Assembly: GCA_036500225.1 (NCBI GenBank)
Contig: DASYCJ010000058.1
Span: 29,817 to 93,816 of the forward strand
DNA length: 64,000 bases
Source: DASUBN01 sp036500225
GTDB taxonomy: Bacteria; Pseudomonadota; Gammaproteobacteria; Natronospirales; REEB76
Direction of reading: 5' to 3'
A model generated the notes under the pieces. It was given only the letters and a program-made list of their open reading frames with translations, was not told the origin of the DNA and ran no database searches. Made by a program: the position numbers and the translations under genes. Positions 25,183 to 34,114 of this stretch are shown in pieces (position 1 is the first letter of the stretch; every line of letters begins with the position of its first letter).

Positions 25183-26131
25183 ATTTAAGGTCGGCTTCGA
25201 GAGCCGCGAGTAATGCCTGGAAGTCCGCCGGCGGCGGCACATCCCATGACACGTTCTCCTCGCTCACCGGATGCACGAAGCCCAGATGTGCTGCGTGCAG
25301 GGCCTGACGGCGGAATGAGCGCAATACGTCCTGCAGTTCCGGGCTCGCATTGCGCGGTGGTCCCAGGCGCCGGCCGTAGACCTGATCTCCCACCAGCGGG
25401 TATTTGACATGGGCCAGATGCACACGGATCTGATGGGTACGGCCTGTCTCCAACTCGACGCTTATATAGGTGTGAGAGCGGAAGCGTTTGAGCACCCGGT
25501 AATGGGTCACGGACTCGCGGCCACCCTCCCGCACACTCATTCGCACCCGGTCCGTGGGATGGCGTTTGATGGGCGCATCCACAGTACCGCCGCCGGTCAT
25601 GACACCCAGGGTCACCGCCAGATAACTACGCTCGAACTCACGGGCCTGCAAAGCAGCCACCAACGTGGTGTGGGATTCGAGGGTACGGGCCACCACCAAG
25701 AGGCCAGATGTGTCCTTGTCGATGCGGTGCACCAGACCCGCGCGCGGTACCTTGGCCAGCTCCGGCGCGTGATGCAGCAGCGCGTTCTGCAGGGTGCCGG
25801 CCCGGTTACCGGCCCCGGGGTGCACCACCAGCCCCACGGGTTTGTTCACCACGATCAGGGCCGCATCCTCGTACACGACATCCAGCGGCAGGTCCTCCGC
25901 CTCCATGCCGGTGAGCGGCTCCTCGGCAGGCGTGAGGCTGATCCTCTGGCCGCCCATCACCGCGTCGCGGGGGCGGGCCTTGGCGTCATCCAGCAATACC
26001 CGGCCTTCCTTGATCCATTGGCTCAAGCGGCTGCGCGAATACTCCGGGAACAGCTGCGCCAGGGCCTGGTCGAAGCGCTGGCCGGAGAGTTCCGGCGGGA
26101 TACGGGATTCACGGCTTGCGGATGCGGTCAT
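25172..26131 (-). CDS. rluD: 23S rRNA pseudouridine synthase RluD
   Basis: Makes pseudouridines in helix 69 of 23S rRNA. 319 aa: an N-terminal S4 domain (SGQRFDQALAQLFPEYSRSRLSQWIKEGRVLL, residues ~16-47) and a catalytic domain with VHRIDKDTSGLLVVA, where Asp is the catalytic residue, followed by LETGRTHQIRVHLA and HAAHLGFVHP. Divergent from bamD across about 100 bases, an arrangement often conserved in proteobacteria (rluD beside comL/bamD). Followed by the overlapping pgeF. Confidence 0.94.
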   Translation of the reverse strand: MTASASRESRIPPELSGQRFDQALAQLFPEYSRSRLSQWIKEGRVLLDDAKARPRDAVMGGQRISLTPAEEPLTGMEAEDLPLDVVYEDAALIVVNKPVGLVVHPGAGNRAGTLQNALLHHAPELAKVPRAGLVHRIDKDTSGLLVVARTLESHTTLVAALQAREFERSYLAVTLGVMTGGGTVDAPIKRHPTDRVRMSVREGGRESVTHYRVLKRFRSHTYISVELETGRTHQIRVHLAHVKYPLVGDQVYGRRLGPPRNASPELQDVLRSFRRQALHAAHLGFVHPVSEENVSWDVPPPADFQALLAALEADLKYDA

Positions 26132-26234
26132 CTTGGGCGGGGCAACTCACTTGGGTGCGCACAGTCTAACAGCCCCGCTGAAAAGCCCCGCCCTGTTCAG
26201 TTATACTGCCCGCCCGCAGAGCCGCAATCAGCCG

Positions 26235-27017
26235 ATGAACTCCCCCATGCACCGTTACCTCCGCCTGTCCGCGATCCTGTGCCTCGCCGCCGCGCTCGCC
26301 GCCGGTTGCAGCTCCGATAAGTCCAAGGACCAGACCATGGCCGCCCCGGACCTCTATAACGAGATCCAGGCCAACATGGACGCCACCAACTATAAGACGG
26401 CAATCGAGCGGCTCAATACCTTGCAGGCGCGCTTCCCCTTCGACGATTTCGGCACCCAGGCGCAGATCGACCTCATCTACGCCAACTACATGAACCGGGA
26501 CTACGACGCGGCGGTGGACGCGGCGGACCGATTCATCCGCGAGCATCCACGCCATGCGGACGTGGACTACGCCTATTACATGAAGGGCGTGGCCTACTTC
26601 GACCCGGAAGTGGACTTCCTGCGCAAATGGTTCGGCCACGACAACTTCCAACATGATCCGGGCAACTCCCAGAAGTCCTTCGAGGCCTTCGGCCTGCTCA
26701 TCGAGCGCTTCCCGGACAGCCGCTACATCCCCGACGCGCGCCAGCGCATGGTGTTCCTGCGCGAGCGCCTGGCAGACTTCGATTGGCAGGCGGCGGACTG
26801 GTACATGCGCCGCGGTGCCTGGGTCTCGGCCCTGCAGCGTTCCTACAGCATCATCCAGCACTATCCGCAGACGCCCCGTACCCAGGACGCGCTGCAGATC
26901 ATGTATAGCTGCTACAAGAAGTTAGGGCTCGATGATCTGGCGGCCAGCACCCAGAGTCTGCTGGAGACGAACTACCCCGGCGTACCGCTCGAATACACGC
27001 CGCGCGGACCCGCATGA
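26235..27017 (+). CDS. bamD: Outer-membrane assembly lipoprotein BamD
   Basis: Lipoprotein of the BAM complex that inserts beta-barrel proteins. 260 aa from the ATG at 26235 (MNSPMHRYL); the much longer upstream frame is the antisense of rluD. Signal II lipobox is ALAAGC. The mature protein has TPR-like repeats: DLYNEIQANMDATNYKTAIERL, YYMKGVAYFDPE, DPGNSQKSFEAFGLLIERFPDS, then YIPDARQRM and RGAWVSALQRSYSIIQHYPQT. Length and repeats fit BamD (ComL). Divergent from rluD, followed by a terminator. Confidence 0.95.
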   Translation: MNSPMHRYLRLSAILCLAAALAAGCSSDKSKDQTMAAPDLYNEIQANMDATNYKTAIERLNTLQARFPFDDFGTQAQIDLIYANYMNRDYDAAVDAADRFIREHPRHADVDYAYYMKGVAYFDPEVDFLRKWFGHDNFQHDPGNSQKSFEAFGLLIERFPDSRYIPDARQRMVFLRERLADFDWQAADWYMRRGAWVSALQRSYSIIQHYPQTPRTQDALQIMYSCYKKLGLDDLAASTQSLLETNYPGVPLEYTPRGPA

Positions 27018-27025
27018 TGATCTTC

Positions 27026-27052
27026 GAAGCCCCCGCAAGGGGGCTTCGCTTT
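27026..27052. terminator. Bidirectional terminator between bamD and nadE
   Basis: Perfect 9-bp stem GAAGCCCCC / GGGGGCTTC with a GCAA loop (27035-27038) and GCTTT afterwards on the plus strand. It is nine bases after the bamD stop and adjoins the stop of the convergent nadE, so it can end both transcripts. Confidence 0.8.
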
Positions 27053-28676
27053 AGTCTCGCTTGAAACCCGAGGTGATGGGATAGCGCCGGTCGTCGCCGA
27101 AGTTGCGGCGACTGATGCGGATGCCTGGCGCTGCCTGGCGGCGTTTGTACTCCGCTGCCTGCACCGCGCTCGCCACGCGTCTCACCAATGCAGCCTCGAA
27201 GCCCATGGCCACCACTTCGGCGAGGGGTAGTTCTTTCTCGATCAACGCCGTGAGGATCGGGTCCAAAGATTCATAGGGCGGCAGCGTGTCCGAATCCTTC
27301 TGCCCCGGCGCCAGTTCCGCCGTGGGCTCTCGTTCGATGACCGCCTCCGGTATCGCCGGCGACAAGGTGTTGCGGTAACGGCTCAAGGCATAGACCCGGG
27401 TCTTCAACACATCGCTCAAGGGCGCGAAGCCGCCAGCCATGTCGCCGTAGAGCGTGGCATAGCCCATGGCGGCCTCGCTCTTGTTGGAGGTGCTGAGCAG
27501 GAGCTTGCCGCTGCGGTTGGAGATGGCCATGAGCATCACACCCCGGGCCCGCGCCTGTAGGTTCTGACCCGTGAGGCCTGAGGTATCCGGCAGCACGCCT
27601 TGTAGCGAAGCCTGCAGGGTCTCCACCACCGCTTCGATGGGGATGAGGTGATAGGCGACGCCGAGCTTGCGAGCCTGCTCCGATGCACCATCCAGACTTA
27701 GGTCCGAAGTGAAACGCGTGGGCAGCATCACTGCCGTGAGGTTCTGGGCACTCAGGGCATCTACCGCGATGGCGAGGGTCAGGGCCGAGTCGATGCCGCC
27801 GGAGAGACCCAGCAGCGCGCCTTTGAAGCCGTTCTTGCGTGCGTAATCCTTGAGGCCCAACACGAGGGCCCGATACACACATTCCTCTTCGCTGGCATCC
27901 ACATGCACGGGGCCCGGCAACGCACGGACGCTGCCCGCCTCCAGCAGGAAGTCCACGGGATACAGCCCTTCCTCGAAGTTCGGCGCGCGGGTCGCCACTT
28001 TGCCGTCGGCCCCCATCACCAGGGAACCTCCGTCGAACACCAGGTCGTCCTGGCCGCCCACGTGGTTCACATAGACGATGGGTACCCTCACTTCGGCTGC
28101 GCGCTGGCGAAGTTCGTCTTCCCGTTCGCGCTGTTTACCGACATTGAAGGGCGAGGCGTTCGGCACCAGCAGCAGGCGTGCGCCCGCCTCGGTCGCGCGC
28201 TTGACCGGCTCCGCATGCCATACGTCCTCGCAGACGTTGAGGCCCACCGCGAAGCCCGCCACTTCGATCAAGGCCGGCTTGCCGCCGGGCGTAAAATAAC
28301 GCTTCTCATCGAAGACTTCGTAGTTGGGGAGTTCGCTCTTGCGGTACACGGCTTCGAGCTTACCGTCCCCGAACATGGCCGCCGCGTTGTAGATGCGGCC
28401 GTCTTCATACAGGGGGTAGCCCACCAGGGCGCGGATGCCCCTGATCTCCCGGGTGAGGCGCGCGACGGCGGCCTGCACCTGGACGCGGAAATCGGGATTG
28501 AACAGTAGGTCTTCGGCGGGATAGCCGGTGACGGCCAGTTCCGGGAACACCACGATCTGGGCCTTGAGCCGGTCGCGGCTCTCGGCAGCCGCATCGAGCA
28601 GCTTCTGCGTATTGCCCGCCACATCCCCCACTAGGAGGTTGAGCTGGGCCATGGCGATACGCAGGGATGCGCTCAT
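27051..28676 (-). CDS. nadE: Glutamine-dependent NAD+ synthase NadE
   Basis: Last step of NAD synthesis. 541 aa, two domains. The N-terminal carbon-nitrogen hydrolase domain (1-~260) has the catalytic Glu in VFPELAVTGYPAED, a Lys in YRKSELPNYEVF and the Cys in NVCEDVW; it yields ammonia from glutamine. The C-terminal synthetase domain has the PP-loop LLGLSGGIDSALTLAI and STSNKSEAAMGYATLYGD. Longer than NH3-dependent enzymes, consistent with the glutamine type. It follows sucD by 29 bases on the same strand, so it is probably in the sucCD operon. Confidence 0.95.
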   Translation of the reverse strand: MSASLRIAMAQLNLLVGDVAGNTQKLLDAAAESRDRLKAQIVVFPELAVTGYPAEDLLFNPDFRVQVQAAVARLTREIRGIRALVGYPLYEDGRIYNAAAMFGDGKLEAVYRKSELPNYEVFDEKRYFTPGGKPALIEVAGFAVGLNVCEDVWHAEPVKRATEAGARLLLVPNASPFNVGKQREREDELRQRAAEVRVPIVYVNHVGGQDDLVFDGGSLVMGADGKVATRAPNFEEGLYPVDFLLEAGSVRALPGPVHVDASEEECVYRALVLGLKDYARKNGFKGALLGLSGGIDSALTLAIAVDALSAQNLTAVMLPTRFTSDLSLDGASEQARKLGVAYHLIPIEAVVETLQASLQGVLPDTSGLTGQNLQARARGVMLMAISNRSGKLLLSTSNKSEAAMGYATLYGDMAGGFAPLSDVLKTRVYALSRYRNTLSPAIPEAVIEREPTAELAPGQKDSDTLPPYESLDPILTALIEKELPLAEVVAMGFEAALVRRVASAVQAAEYKRRQAAPGIRISRRNFGDDRRYPITSGFKRD

Positions 28677-28705
28677 GCTGTATTCAGTGCCTGAGCGTCA
28701 ACGGC

Positions 28706-29680
28706 TCAGCGGCGCCCACGGCCCTTCTTCTTGGCGACCTTCTTCTTGGGTTTGGGCGAAGACTTCTTGGAGGCCTTCTTCGCCGGCTTCTTCTTGGCGG
28801 TCTTCTTGCCGCCCTTCATGAGCTTGACCATGGTGCTGCCCAACTCCGCCGGGGAATGGGTGGTCTTCACGCCCGCCTTCTCCAAGGCCGCGAACTTGGC
28901 CTGGGCGGTGCCGGCACCGCCGGAGACGATGGCGCCCGCGTGGCCCATGCGCTTGCCCGGGGGTGCAGTCACGCCGGCGATGTAGGCCACCACCGGCTTG
29001 GTCACGTGCTTCTTTATATAGTCGGCCGCAGCTTCCTCGTCGGTGCCGCCGATCTCGCCCACCATGATGATGCCTTCGGTCTGCGGATCCTTCTCGAAGA
29101 GTTTGATCACGTCGATGAAGTTCATACCGTGCACCGGGTCGCCGCCGATGCCGACGCAGGTGGACTGGCCGAGCTTCAGGTTGGTGGTCTGGAACACCGC
29201 TTCATAGGTGAGGGTGCCGGAACGGGACACGATGCCGATCTTGCCCTTGCGATGGATATGGCCCGGCATGATGCCGATCTTGCACTCGCCCGGGGTGATG
29301 ATGCCGGGGCAGTTGGGGCCGATGAGCACGCAGTCCTTGTCACGGATCGCGGCCTTCACCTTCACCATGTCGACGACCGGGATGCCCTCGGTGATGCAGA
29401 CGATCACCTTGATGCCGGCATCGGCCGCTTCCAGGATCGCATCGGCGGCGAAGGCCGCCGGCACGTAGATCATGCTGGCTTCAGCGCCCGTGGCCTTGAC
29501 CGCATCGTGCACGGTGTTGAACACCGGGAGGCCGAGGTGCTTCTCACCGCCGCGGCCCGGGGTCACGCCGCCGACGAGCTTGGTGCCATAGGCGATGGCC
29601 TGTTCGGAATGGAAGGTGCCCTGCTTGCCGGTGAAGCCTTGGCAGATGACCTTGGTCTTCTTGTTGACGAGGATGCTCAT
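28706..29680 (-). CDS. sucD: Succinyl-CoA synthetase alpha subunit SucD with lysine-rich tail
   Basis: TCA-cycle enzyme: succinyl-CoA + ADP + Pi to succinate + ATP. 324 aa from the ATG at 29680, four bases after sucC; E. coli SucD is 289. CoA-binding GFTGKQGTFHSEQAI, IGPNCPG, and the phospho-histidine loop GKRMGHAGAIVSGGAGT are intact. The extra C-terminal 36 residues (289-324) are 17 Lys and 3 Arg with Ala, Pro and Ser, resembling the tails of histone H1-like proteins. The tail is in frame with no sign of frameshift. Its role is unknown; binding of nucleic acid or a partner is possible. Confidence 0.95.
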   Translation of the reverse strand: MSILVNKKTKVICQGFTGKQGTFHSEQAIAYGTKLVGGVTPGRGGEKHLGLPVFNTVHDAVKATGAEASMIYVPAAFAADAILEAADAGIKVIVCITEGIPVVDMVKVKAAIRDKDCVLIGPNCPGIITPGECKIGIMPGHIHRKGKIGIVSRSGTLTYEAVFQTTNLKLGQSTCVGIGGDPVHGMNFIDVIKLFEKDPQTEGIIMVGEIGGTDEEAAADYIKKHVTKPVVAYIAGVTAPPGKRMGHAGAIVSGGAGTAQAKFAALEKAGVKTTHSPAELGSTMVKLMKGGKKTAKKKPAKKASKKSSPKPKKKVAKKKGRGRR

Positions 29681-29684
29681 GGTT

Positions 29685-30854
29685 TCACTTCTTCTTGATC
29701 GAGGCGACCACTTTCTTGGCCGCGTCGGTGAGGTCGTTGGCGGGGATGATGGCGAGGCCACTCTTGGCGAGCAGCGCCTTGCCCTGCTCCACGTTGGTGC
29801 CTTCCAGCCGCACCACCACCGGCACCTGCACACCCACGCCCTTGACTGCGTTGATGATGCCTTCCGCAATCAGGTCGCAGCGCACGATGCCGCCAAAGAT
29901 GTTGACCAGTATGGCCTTCACGGATTTGTTGGACAGGATCAGGTTGAAGGCTGCGGTCACGCGCTCAGTGGTGGCGCCGCCACCCACGTCCAGGAAGTTG
30001 GCCGGGGTGCCCCCGTGCAGCTTGATGATGTCCATGGTGGCCATGGCGAGACCCGCGCCGTTCACCATGCAGGCGATGTCGCCGTCCAGAGACACGTAGT
30101 TGAGGTCGTGCTGGCGGGCGGCGCTCTCGCGCTCGTCCTCCTGGGAGGCATCGCGCAGAGCTGCGAGCTTGGGCTGGCGGTAGAGCGCGTTGTCGTCAAG
30201 GTTCAGCTTGGCGTCCAGCGCACGGATGGCGCCGTCCTTGGTGACGATCAGCGGATTGATCTCCACCAGGCTCACGTCCCGCTCCATGAACATCTTGTAA
30301 AGCGCCTCGGCGATCTTGCCGAACGCTGCCATGTGCTCCTTGCTGGTGAGCCCGAGGCCGAAGGCCAGCTCACGGATCTGGTTGGGCTGGATGCCGGTGG
30401 CAGGATGCACCCAAACGTGGAAGATCTTCTCCGGCGTCTTGGCCGCCACTTCCTCGATGTCCATGCCGCCGGCAGGGGAAGCCATGAACACCACTTTTTC
30501 CTGGGCACGGTCCACCAGCACTGACAGGTACAGCTCACGTTCGATTTCGGAGCCCGCTTCCACGATCACCATGTTGATGGGCAGGCCTTCGGGGCCGGTC
30601 TGGTGGGTGTGCAGGCGCTTACCCAGCATGGCCTCCGTGGCGGCGCGCACCTCAAGGGTGCTGCGGCAGAGCTTCACGCCCCCCGCCTTGCCGCGGCCGC
30701 CAGCGTGCACCTGGGCCTTCACCACCCACAGGTTGCCGCCCAGGGTCTGGGCCGCGTTCACCGCCTCGCCGGCGTTCTTGGCCGGCATTCCGCGGGGCAC
30801 CGGGATGCCGTATTCTGCAAACAGTTGTTTTGCCTGATATTCGTGCAGGTTCAT
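29685..30854 (-). CDS. sucC: Succinyl-CoA synthetase beta subunit SucC
   Basis: 389 aa from the ATG at 30854 (MNLHEYQAKQLFAEYG), the standard family start; the longer frame to 31580 is the antisense of pilS and is rejected. An ATP-grasp domain (GGRGKAGGVKLC, residues ~45-56) is followed by EINPLIVTKDG and DAKLNLDDNALYR. The C-terminal ligase domain carries LDVGGGAT and NIFGGIVRCD. Likely first gene of sucC-sucD-nadE, divergent from pilS over 84 bases. No convincing ribosome site other than a weak AAG. Confidence 0.95.
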   Translation of the reverse strand: MNLHEYQAKQLFAEYGIPVPRGMPAKNAGEAVNAAQTLGGNLWVVKAQVHAGGRGKAGGVKLCRSTLEVRAATEAMLGKRLHTHQTGPEGLPINMVIVEAGSEIERELYLSVLVDRAQEKVVFMASPAGGMDIEEVAAKTPEKIFHVWVHPATGIQPNQIRELAFGLGLTSKEHMAAFGKIAEALYKMFMERDVSLVEINPLIVTKDGAIRALDAKLNLDDNALYRQPKLAALRDASQEDERESAARQHDLNYVSLDGDIACMVNGAGLAMATMDIIKLHGGTPANFLDVGGGATTERVTAAFNLILSNKSVKAILVNIFGGIVRCDLIAEGIINAVKGVGVQVPVVVRLEGTNVEQGKALLAKSGLAIIPANDLTDAAKKVVASIKKK

Positions 30855-30938
30855 TGGCTTGGGATTTCGGCTGGGTGGGAGGAGCGGTATTTTGAAGCAA
30901 AGCCGGGGCATGTGCAAAGGCAGAGGATCGCGTACGGC

Positions 30939-32570
30939 ATGAGCGCCACGCTGAACCCGCAGACGACCGTGCATGAGGTGTCGCCCGCCGAGGCTGCTGC
31001 CTGGCGCCTGCTCAACATCGTCAACCTGTTCCGGATGGTGGTCGGGGGGCTGGTGTTTGCGCTGTTCTTCAGCGATCGCACCCCGCGCCTGCTGGGCGAT
31101 GTCTACCCGGATCTGTTCCTGTGGACCGGCATCATGTACGCCTGCTTCGGGGCGCTCTCCACCTTCACGGTGAGCGCACGCCGGCCCGGCCTGCAGCTCC
31201 AGACCTACGTCCAGCTCGCCGCCGACATCGCCGCCGTGGTCCTCCTCATGCACGCCTCCGGCGGCGCGGCCAGCGGCCTCGGCAGCCTGCTGTTCATCAC
31301 CATCTCCATCAACAGCGTCTTGCTGTCGCGGCGCATGAGCGTGGCCTTCGCCGCGGTGGCGGCACTGGCCGTGCTGGGTGAACAGGGGCTCGCCATCCTC
31401 TACGGTACCGGCGAGCAGGGCGGTTACACCCAGGCTGGCATCATCGGCTTGATCCTGTTCGCAGCAGCGCTGGGCGGCCAGTACGTCGGCCGCCGCCTGC
31501 GTGAGACTGAGGCCTTGGCCGAACGGCGCGGACTCGACCTGGCGGACCTCTCGGAGATCAACGAATATGTGATCCAGCACATGCGCTCCGGCATCCTAGT
31601 GGTGGACGAGCAGGATCGCATCCGCATGCTCAACAGTGCCGCAGCTGAGAGCCTGCACGTCAGCGCCGACGCGCGTAGCCCGCTCGCTGACGTGGCACCG
31701 CGACTCTGCAGCGAACTGCAGGACTGGCGCCGCGGTCAGGCCACCCGTCCGGCCACGGTGGTGACACCCCACGGCCGACCTCTGATCCCGCGTTTCGCCG
31801 GCATCGGCCGCAACCGCGGCGGCGGCGCGCTGATTTTCCTGGAGGACGCGAGCGCCGTGGCCGAGCAGGTGCGACAGATGAAACTCGCCACGCTCGGGCG
31901 CCTCACCGCCAGCATCGCCCATGAGATCAGGAACCCGCTGTCGGCGGTGAGTCATGCCAACCAGCTGCTGGCCGAATCGCCGCAGATCGACCAGGGCGAC
32001 AAGCGCCTCATCGAGATCATCGGCGAGCACTCCGAGCGTATGGAACGCATCGTGGAGAACATCCTGCAACTGTCGCGGCGCGATGCCACCCGTGCCGAGG
32101 ACCTGGATGTCACCGCCTGGCTCAAAGACTTCATCGCTGAGTTCCGCGACCGGCATGAGTTGTCCACTGAGGCTGTGCCGCTGGATGCTGAGTACCGCCA
32201 ATTGCCGCGCATGCGCGTGGACCCCACCCATCTGCATCAGATCGTCTGGAATCTGTCCGAGAATGCACTGCGCCACGGCCGCCGGGGCCCGGATATGGAG
32301 CCGCGGGTCGAATACCGCATCGGCCCCCTGGCATCGGAAGGCGCGGGTTACCTCGAGATCCTGGACCGCGGCCCGGGTGTGCCGCCGGACATCGCCGAGC
32401 ACATCTTCGAACCCTTCTATACCTCGGACCCGCGCGGTACCGGCCTCGGCCTTTTCATCGCCCGGGAACTCTGCGAATGTAACCGCGCCCGCCTCTCCTA
32501 TACCCCGCGTCCCCAGGGAGGGAGTTGCTTCCGCATCGAATTCGGTACGCCCGAAGGCTGGTTGATCTGA
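30939..32570 (+). CDS. pilS: PilS sensor histidine kinase
   Basis: Partner of PilR in control of pilin. 543 aa from the ATG at 30939 (MSATLNPQTT), a weak GAGGA lying 11 bases before it. About six hydrophobic segments occupy residues 25-185, then a PAS domain (VIQHMRSGILVVDEQDRIRMLNSAA) and a HisKA segment with the phospho-acceptor in SIAHEIRNPLSAVSHANQLL. The ATPase domain follows: NLSENALRH (N-box), DRGPGVPPD (G1) and GTGLGLFIAREL (G2). The pilS-pilR order and the downstream pilA support the assignment. Confidence 0.93.
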   Translation: MSATLNPQTTVHEVSPAEAAAWRLLNIVNLFRMVVGGLVFALFFSDRTPRLLGDVYPDLFLWTGIMYACFGALSTFTVSARRPGLQLQTYVQLAADIAAVVLLMHASGGAASGLGSLLFITISINSVLLSRRMSVAFAAVAALAVLGEQGLAILYGTGEQGGYTQAGIIGLILFAAALGGQYVGRRLRETEALAERRGLDLADLSEINEYVIQHMRSGILVVDEQDRIRMLNSAAAESLHVSADARSPLADVAPRLCSELQDWRRGQATRPATVVTPHGRPLIPRFAGIGRNRGGGALIFLEDASAVAEQVRQMKLATLGRLTASIAHEIRNPLSAVSHANQLLAESPQIDQGDKRLIEIIGEHSERMERIVENILQLSRRDATRAEDLDVTAWLKDFIAEFRDRHELSTEAVPLDAEYRQLPRMRVDPTHLHQIVWNLSENALRHGRRGPDMEPRVEYRIGPLASEGAGYLEILDRGPGVPPDIAEHIFEPFYTSDPRGTGLGLFIARELCECNRARLSYTPRPQGGSCFRIEFGTPEGWLI

Positions 32571-32572
32571 AC

Positions 32573-33910
32573 ATGCGCAAACCTACGGCACTGGTAGTGG
32601 ACGATGAGCCCGCCATCCGCGAACTCCTGGAGCTCACGCTCACGCGCATGGAGGTGGGCTGCGTGCTGGCGGCGGATCTCAAGCAGGCGCGCGCCATCCT
32701 CCAGTCTCAGGCAGTGGACTTGTGCCTCACGGACATGAAATTACCGGATGGCAATGGCCTGGAGCTCGTCAGCCATATCCAGACCCATTCTCCGCAGGTG
32801 CCGGTGGCGGTGATCACCGCCCATGGCAACGTCGAATCCGCCGTGCAGGCGCTCAAGAACGGCGCCTTCGACTTCGTCTCCAAACCGGTGGATCTCGCTG
32901 CCTTGCGCAAGCTCGTCAGCACTGCTCTCAAGCTGCGTGAAGGGCGCCAAGCCGAAGGCCACAGCAGCACCCGCCTCCTAGGCCGCTCGCCAGCCATCGA
33001 ACAAGTACGGGTGATGGTGGCCAAGGTGGCGCGCAGCCAGGCGCCGGTACACATCAGCGGTGAATCCGGTACTGGCAAGGAACTGGTGGCACGGCTCATC
33101 CATGAGAACGGTGCGCGCGCCGAAGCGGCCTTCGTCGCCGTGAACTGCGGCGCTATCCCCACCGAACTCATGGAGAGCGAGTTCTTCGGTCACAAGAAGG
33201 GCAGTTTCACCGGCGCGATGGCGGACAAGGACGGCCTGTTCCAGGCAGCCCAGGGCGGCACTCTGTTCCTGGACGAGGTGGCGGAACTGCCGCTGCACAT
33301 GCAGGTGAAACTCCTGCGTGTGATCCAGGAGAAGGCCATCCGCGCGGTGGGCGCACAGCGCGAGACGCCGGTGGACGTACGTATCCTCTCAGCCACCCAC
33401 CGCAGTCTCGGCGAGCTGGTGCGCACCGGCCGTTTCCGGGAAGACCTCTACTACCGCATCAACGTCATCGAGCTGCGTGTGCCGCCCCTGCGCGAGCGTC
33501 TGGAGGATCTGCCGCTGCTGGCCGAACATGTGCTCGCGCGCCTGGCACAGGGCAGCGGCCGGCCCCCTGCGAAGCTCGCACCGGACGCTGCAACGCTGCT
33601 GCGAGGCCATGGCTTCCCCGGCAACGTGCGTGAGTTGGAGAACATCCTGGAGCGCGCCACCACCCTCGCCGAGGGCGAGCTGATCGACGCCGACGACATA
33701 CATCTGCAGAGCGCCGCAGAAGCAGACGATGTGGAAGCCGTGACCGGGCCCGGCACCCAGCCCCTGGGCAAGCAACTCGGTGACGTGGAGAAGGAAGCCA
33801 TCAAGAAGGCCTTGGAGCAGGCGCGCTACAACAAGACGGCCGCCGCAAAACTGCTGGGGATGAGCTTCCGGCAGCTGCGTTATCGCATCAAGAAGCTGGG
33901 ACTGGAGTGA
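32573..33910 (+). CDS. pilR: PilR sigma-54-dependent response regulator
   Basis: 445 aa, ATG two bases after the pilS stop. Receiver domain (1-~120) with acidic pocket VDDEP and phospho-acceptor Asp in CLTDMKLPDG. The AAA+ domain has Walker A GESGTGKE, the sigma-54 contact loop GSFTGA (Ser instead of the usual Ala, as also seen in other PilR proteins), Walker B GGTLFLDEVAELP, and the arginine finger region FREDLYYRINVIELRVPPLRER. C-terminal Fis-type HTH (NKTAAAKLLGMSFRQLRYRIKKLGLE). It probably activates the pilA promoter 120 bases downstream. Confidence 0.95.
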   Translation: MRKPTALVVDDEPAIRELLELTLTRMEVGCVLAADLKQARAILQSQAVDLCLTDMKLPDGNGLELVSHIQTHSPQVPVAVITAHGNVESAVQALKNGAFDFVSKPVDLAALRKLVSTALKLREGRQAEGHSSTRLLGRSPAIEQVRVMVAKVARSQAPVHISGESGTGKELVARLIHENGARAEAAFVAVNCGAIPTELMESEFFGHKKGSFTGAMADKDGLFQAAQGGTLFLDEVAELPLHMQVKLLRVIQEKAIRAVGAQRETPVDVRILSATHRSLGELVRTGRFREDLYYRINVIELRVPPLRERLEDLPLLAEHVLARLAQGSGRPPAKLAPDAATLLRGHGFPGNVRELENILERATTLAEGELIDADDIHLQSAAEADDVEAVTGPGTQPLGKQLGDVEKEAIKKALEQARYNKTAAAKLLGMSFRQLRYRIKKLGLE

Positions 33911-33939
33911 AGGCCGCGCCTCTGCCGGGGGGCCGACAA

Positions 33940-33972
33940 ACAGTGACAGGGATTGTCAGTATTTGACACTGT
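33940..33972. promoter_or_regulatory. Candidate PilR binding sites upstream of pilA
   Basis: Three TGTCA-type half-sites in alternating orientation: ACAGTGACA (33940-33948), TGTCA (33954-33958) and TTGACACTGT (33963-33972). TGACA-GGGAT-TGTCA (33944-33958) is a perfect inverted repeat, and ACAGTG...CACTGT forms a larger one. They lie 50-85 bases upstream of the sigma-54 promoter, where enhancer-binding proteins bind. Assignment to PilR is by position. Confidence 0.6.
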
Positions 33973-34021
33973 TGGGCCACTCTTTTTAGCGCTAACTCAT
34001 TGATATTTAAAACTTAAATAC

Positions 34022-34038
34022 TTGGCACATCCGTTGCA
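34022..34038 (+). promoter_or_regulatory. Sigma-54 promoter of pilA
   Basis: TTGGCAC at 34022-34028 and TTGCA at 34034-34038. The GG (34024) and GC (34036) are exactly 12 bases apart, matching TGGCAC-N5-TTGCA. It lies 76 bases upstream of the pilA ATG and downstream of pilR, as expected for RpoN-dependent pilin transcription. Confidence 0.92.
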
Positions 34039-34114
34039 TACGTATAGAGCAGGAGTGTAAAGTCGGCGCTCCAGGTTTCTGTCCAGAATTTGACCGTCAA
34101 CCGAGGAGTCATAC

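Noticed and set aside
25409..26320. 303-aa plus-strand open frame opposite rluD
   Set aside because: Antisense shadow of GC-rich coding DNA; rich in His/Gln/Arg, no motifs, while the minus strand encodes a complete RluD.
30855..31580. N-terminal extension of sucC to a start at 31580
   Set aside because: The extra ~240 residues are antisense to pilS and low-complexity; SucC homologues start at MNLHEYQ (30854).
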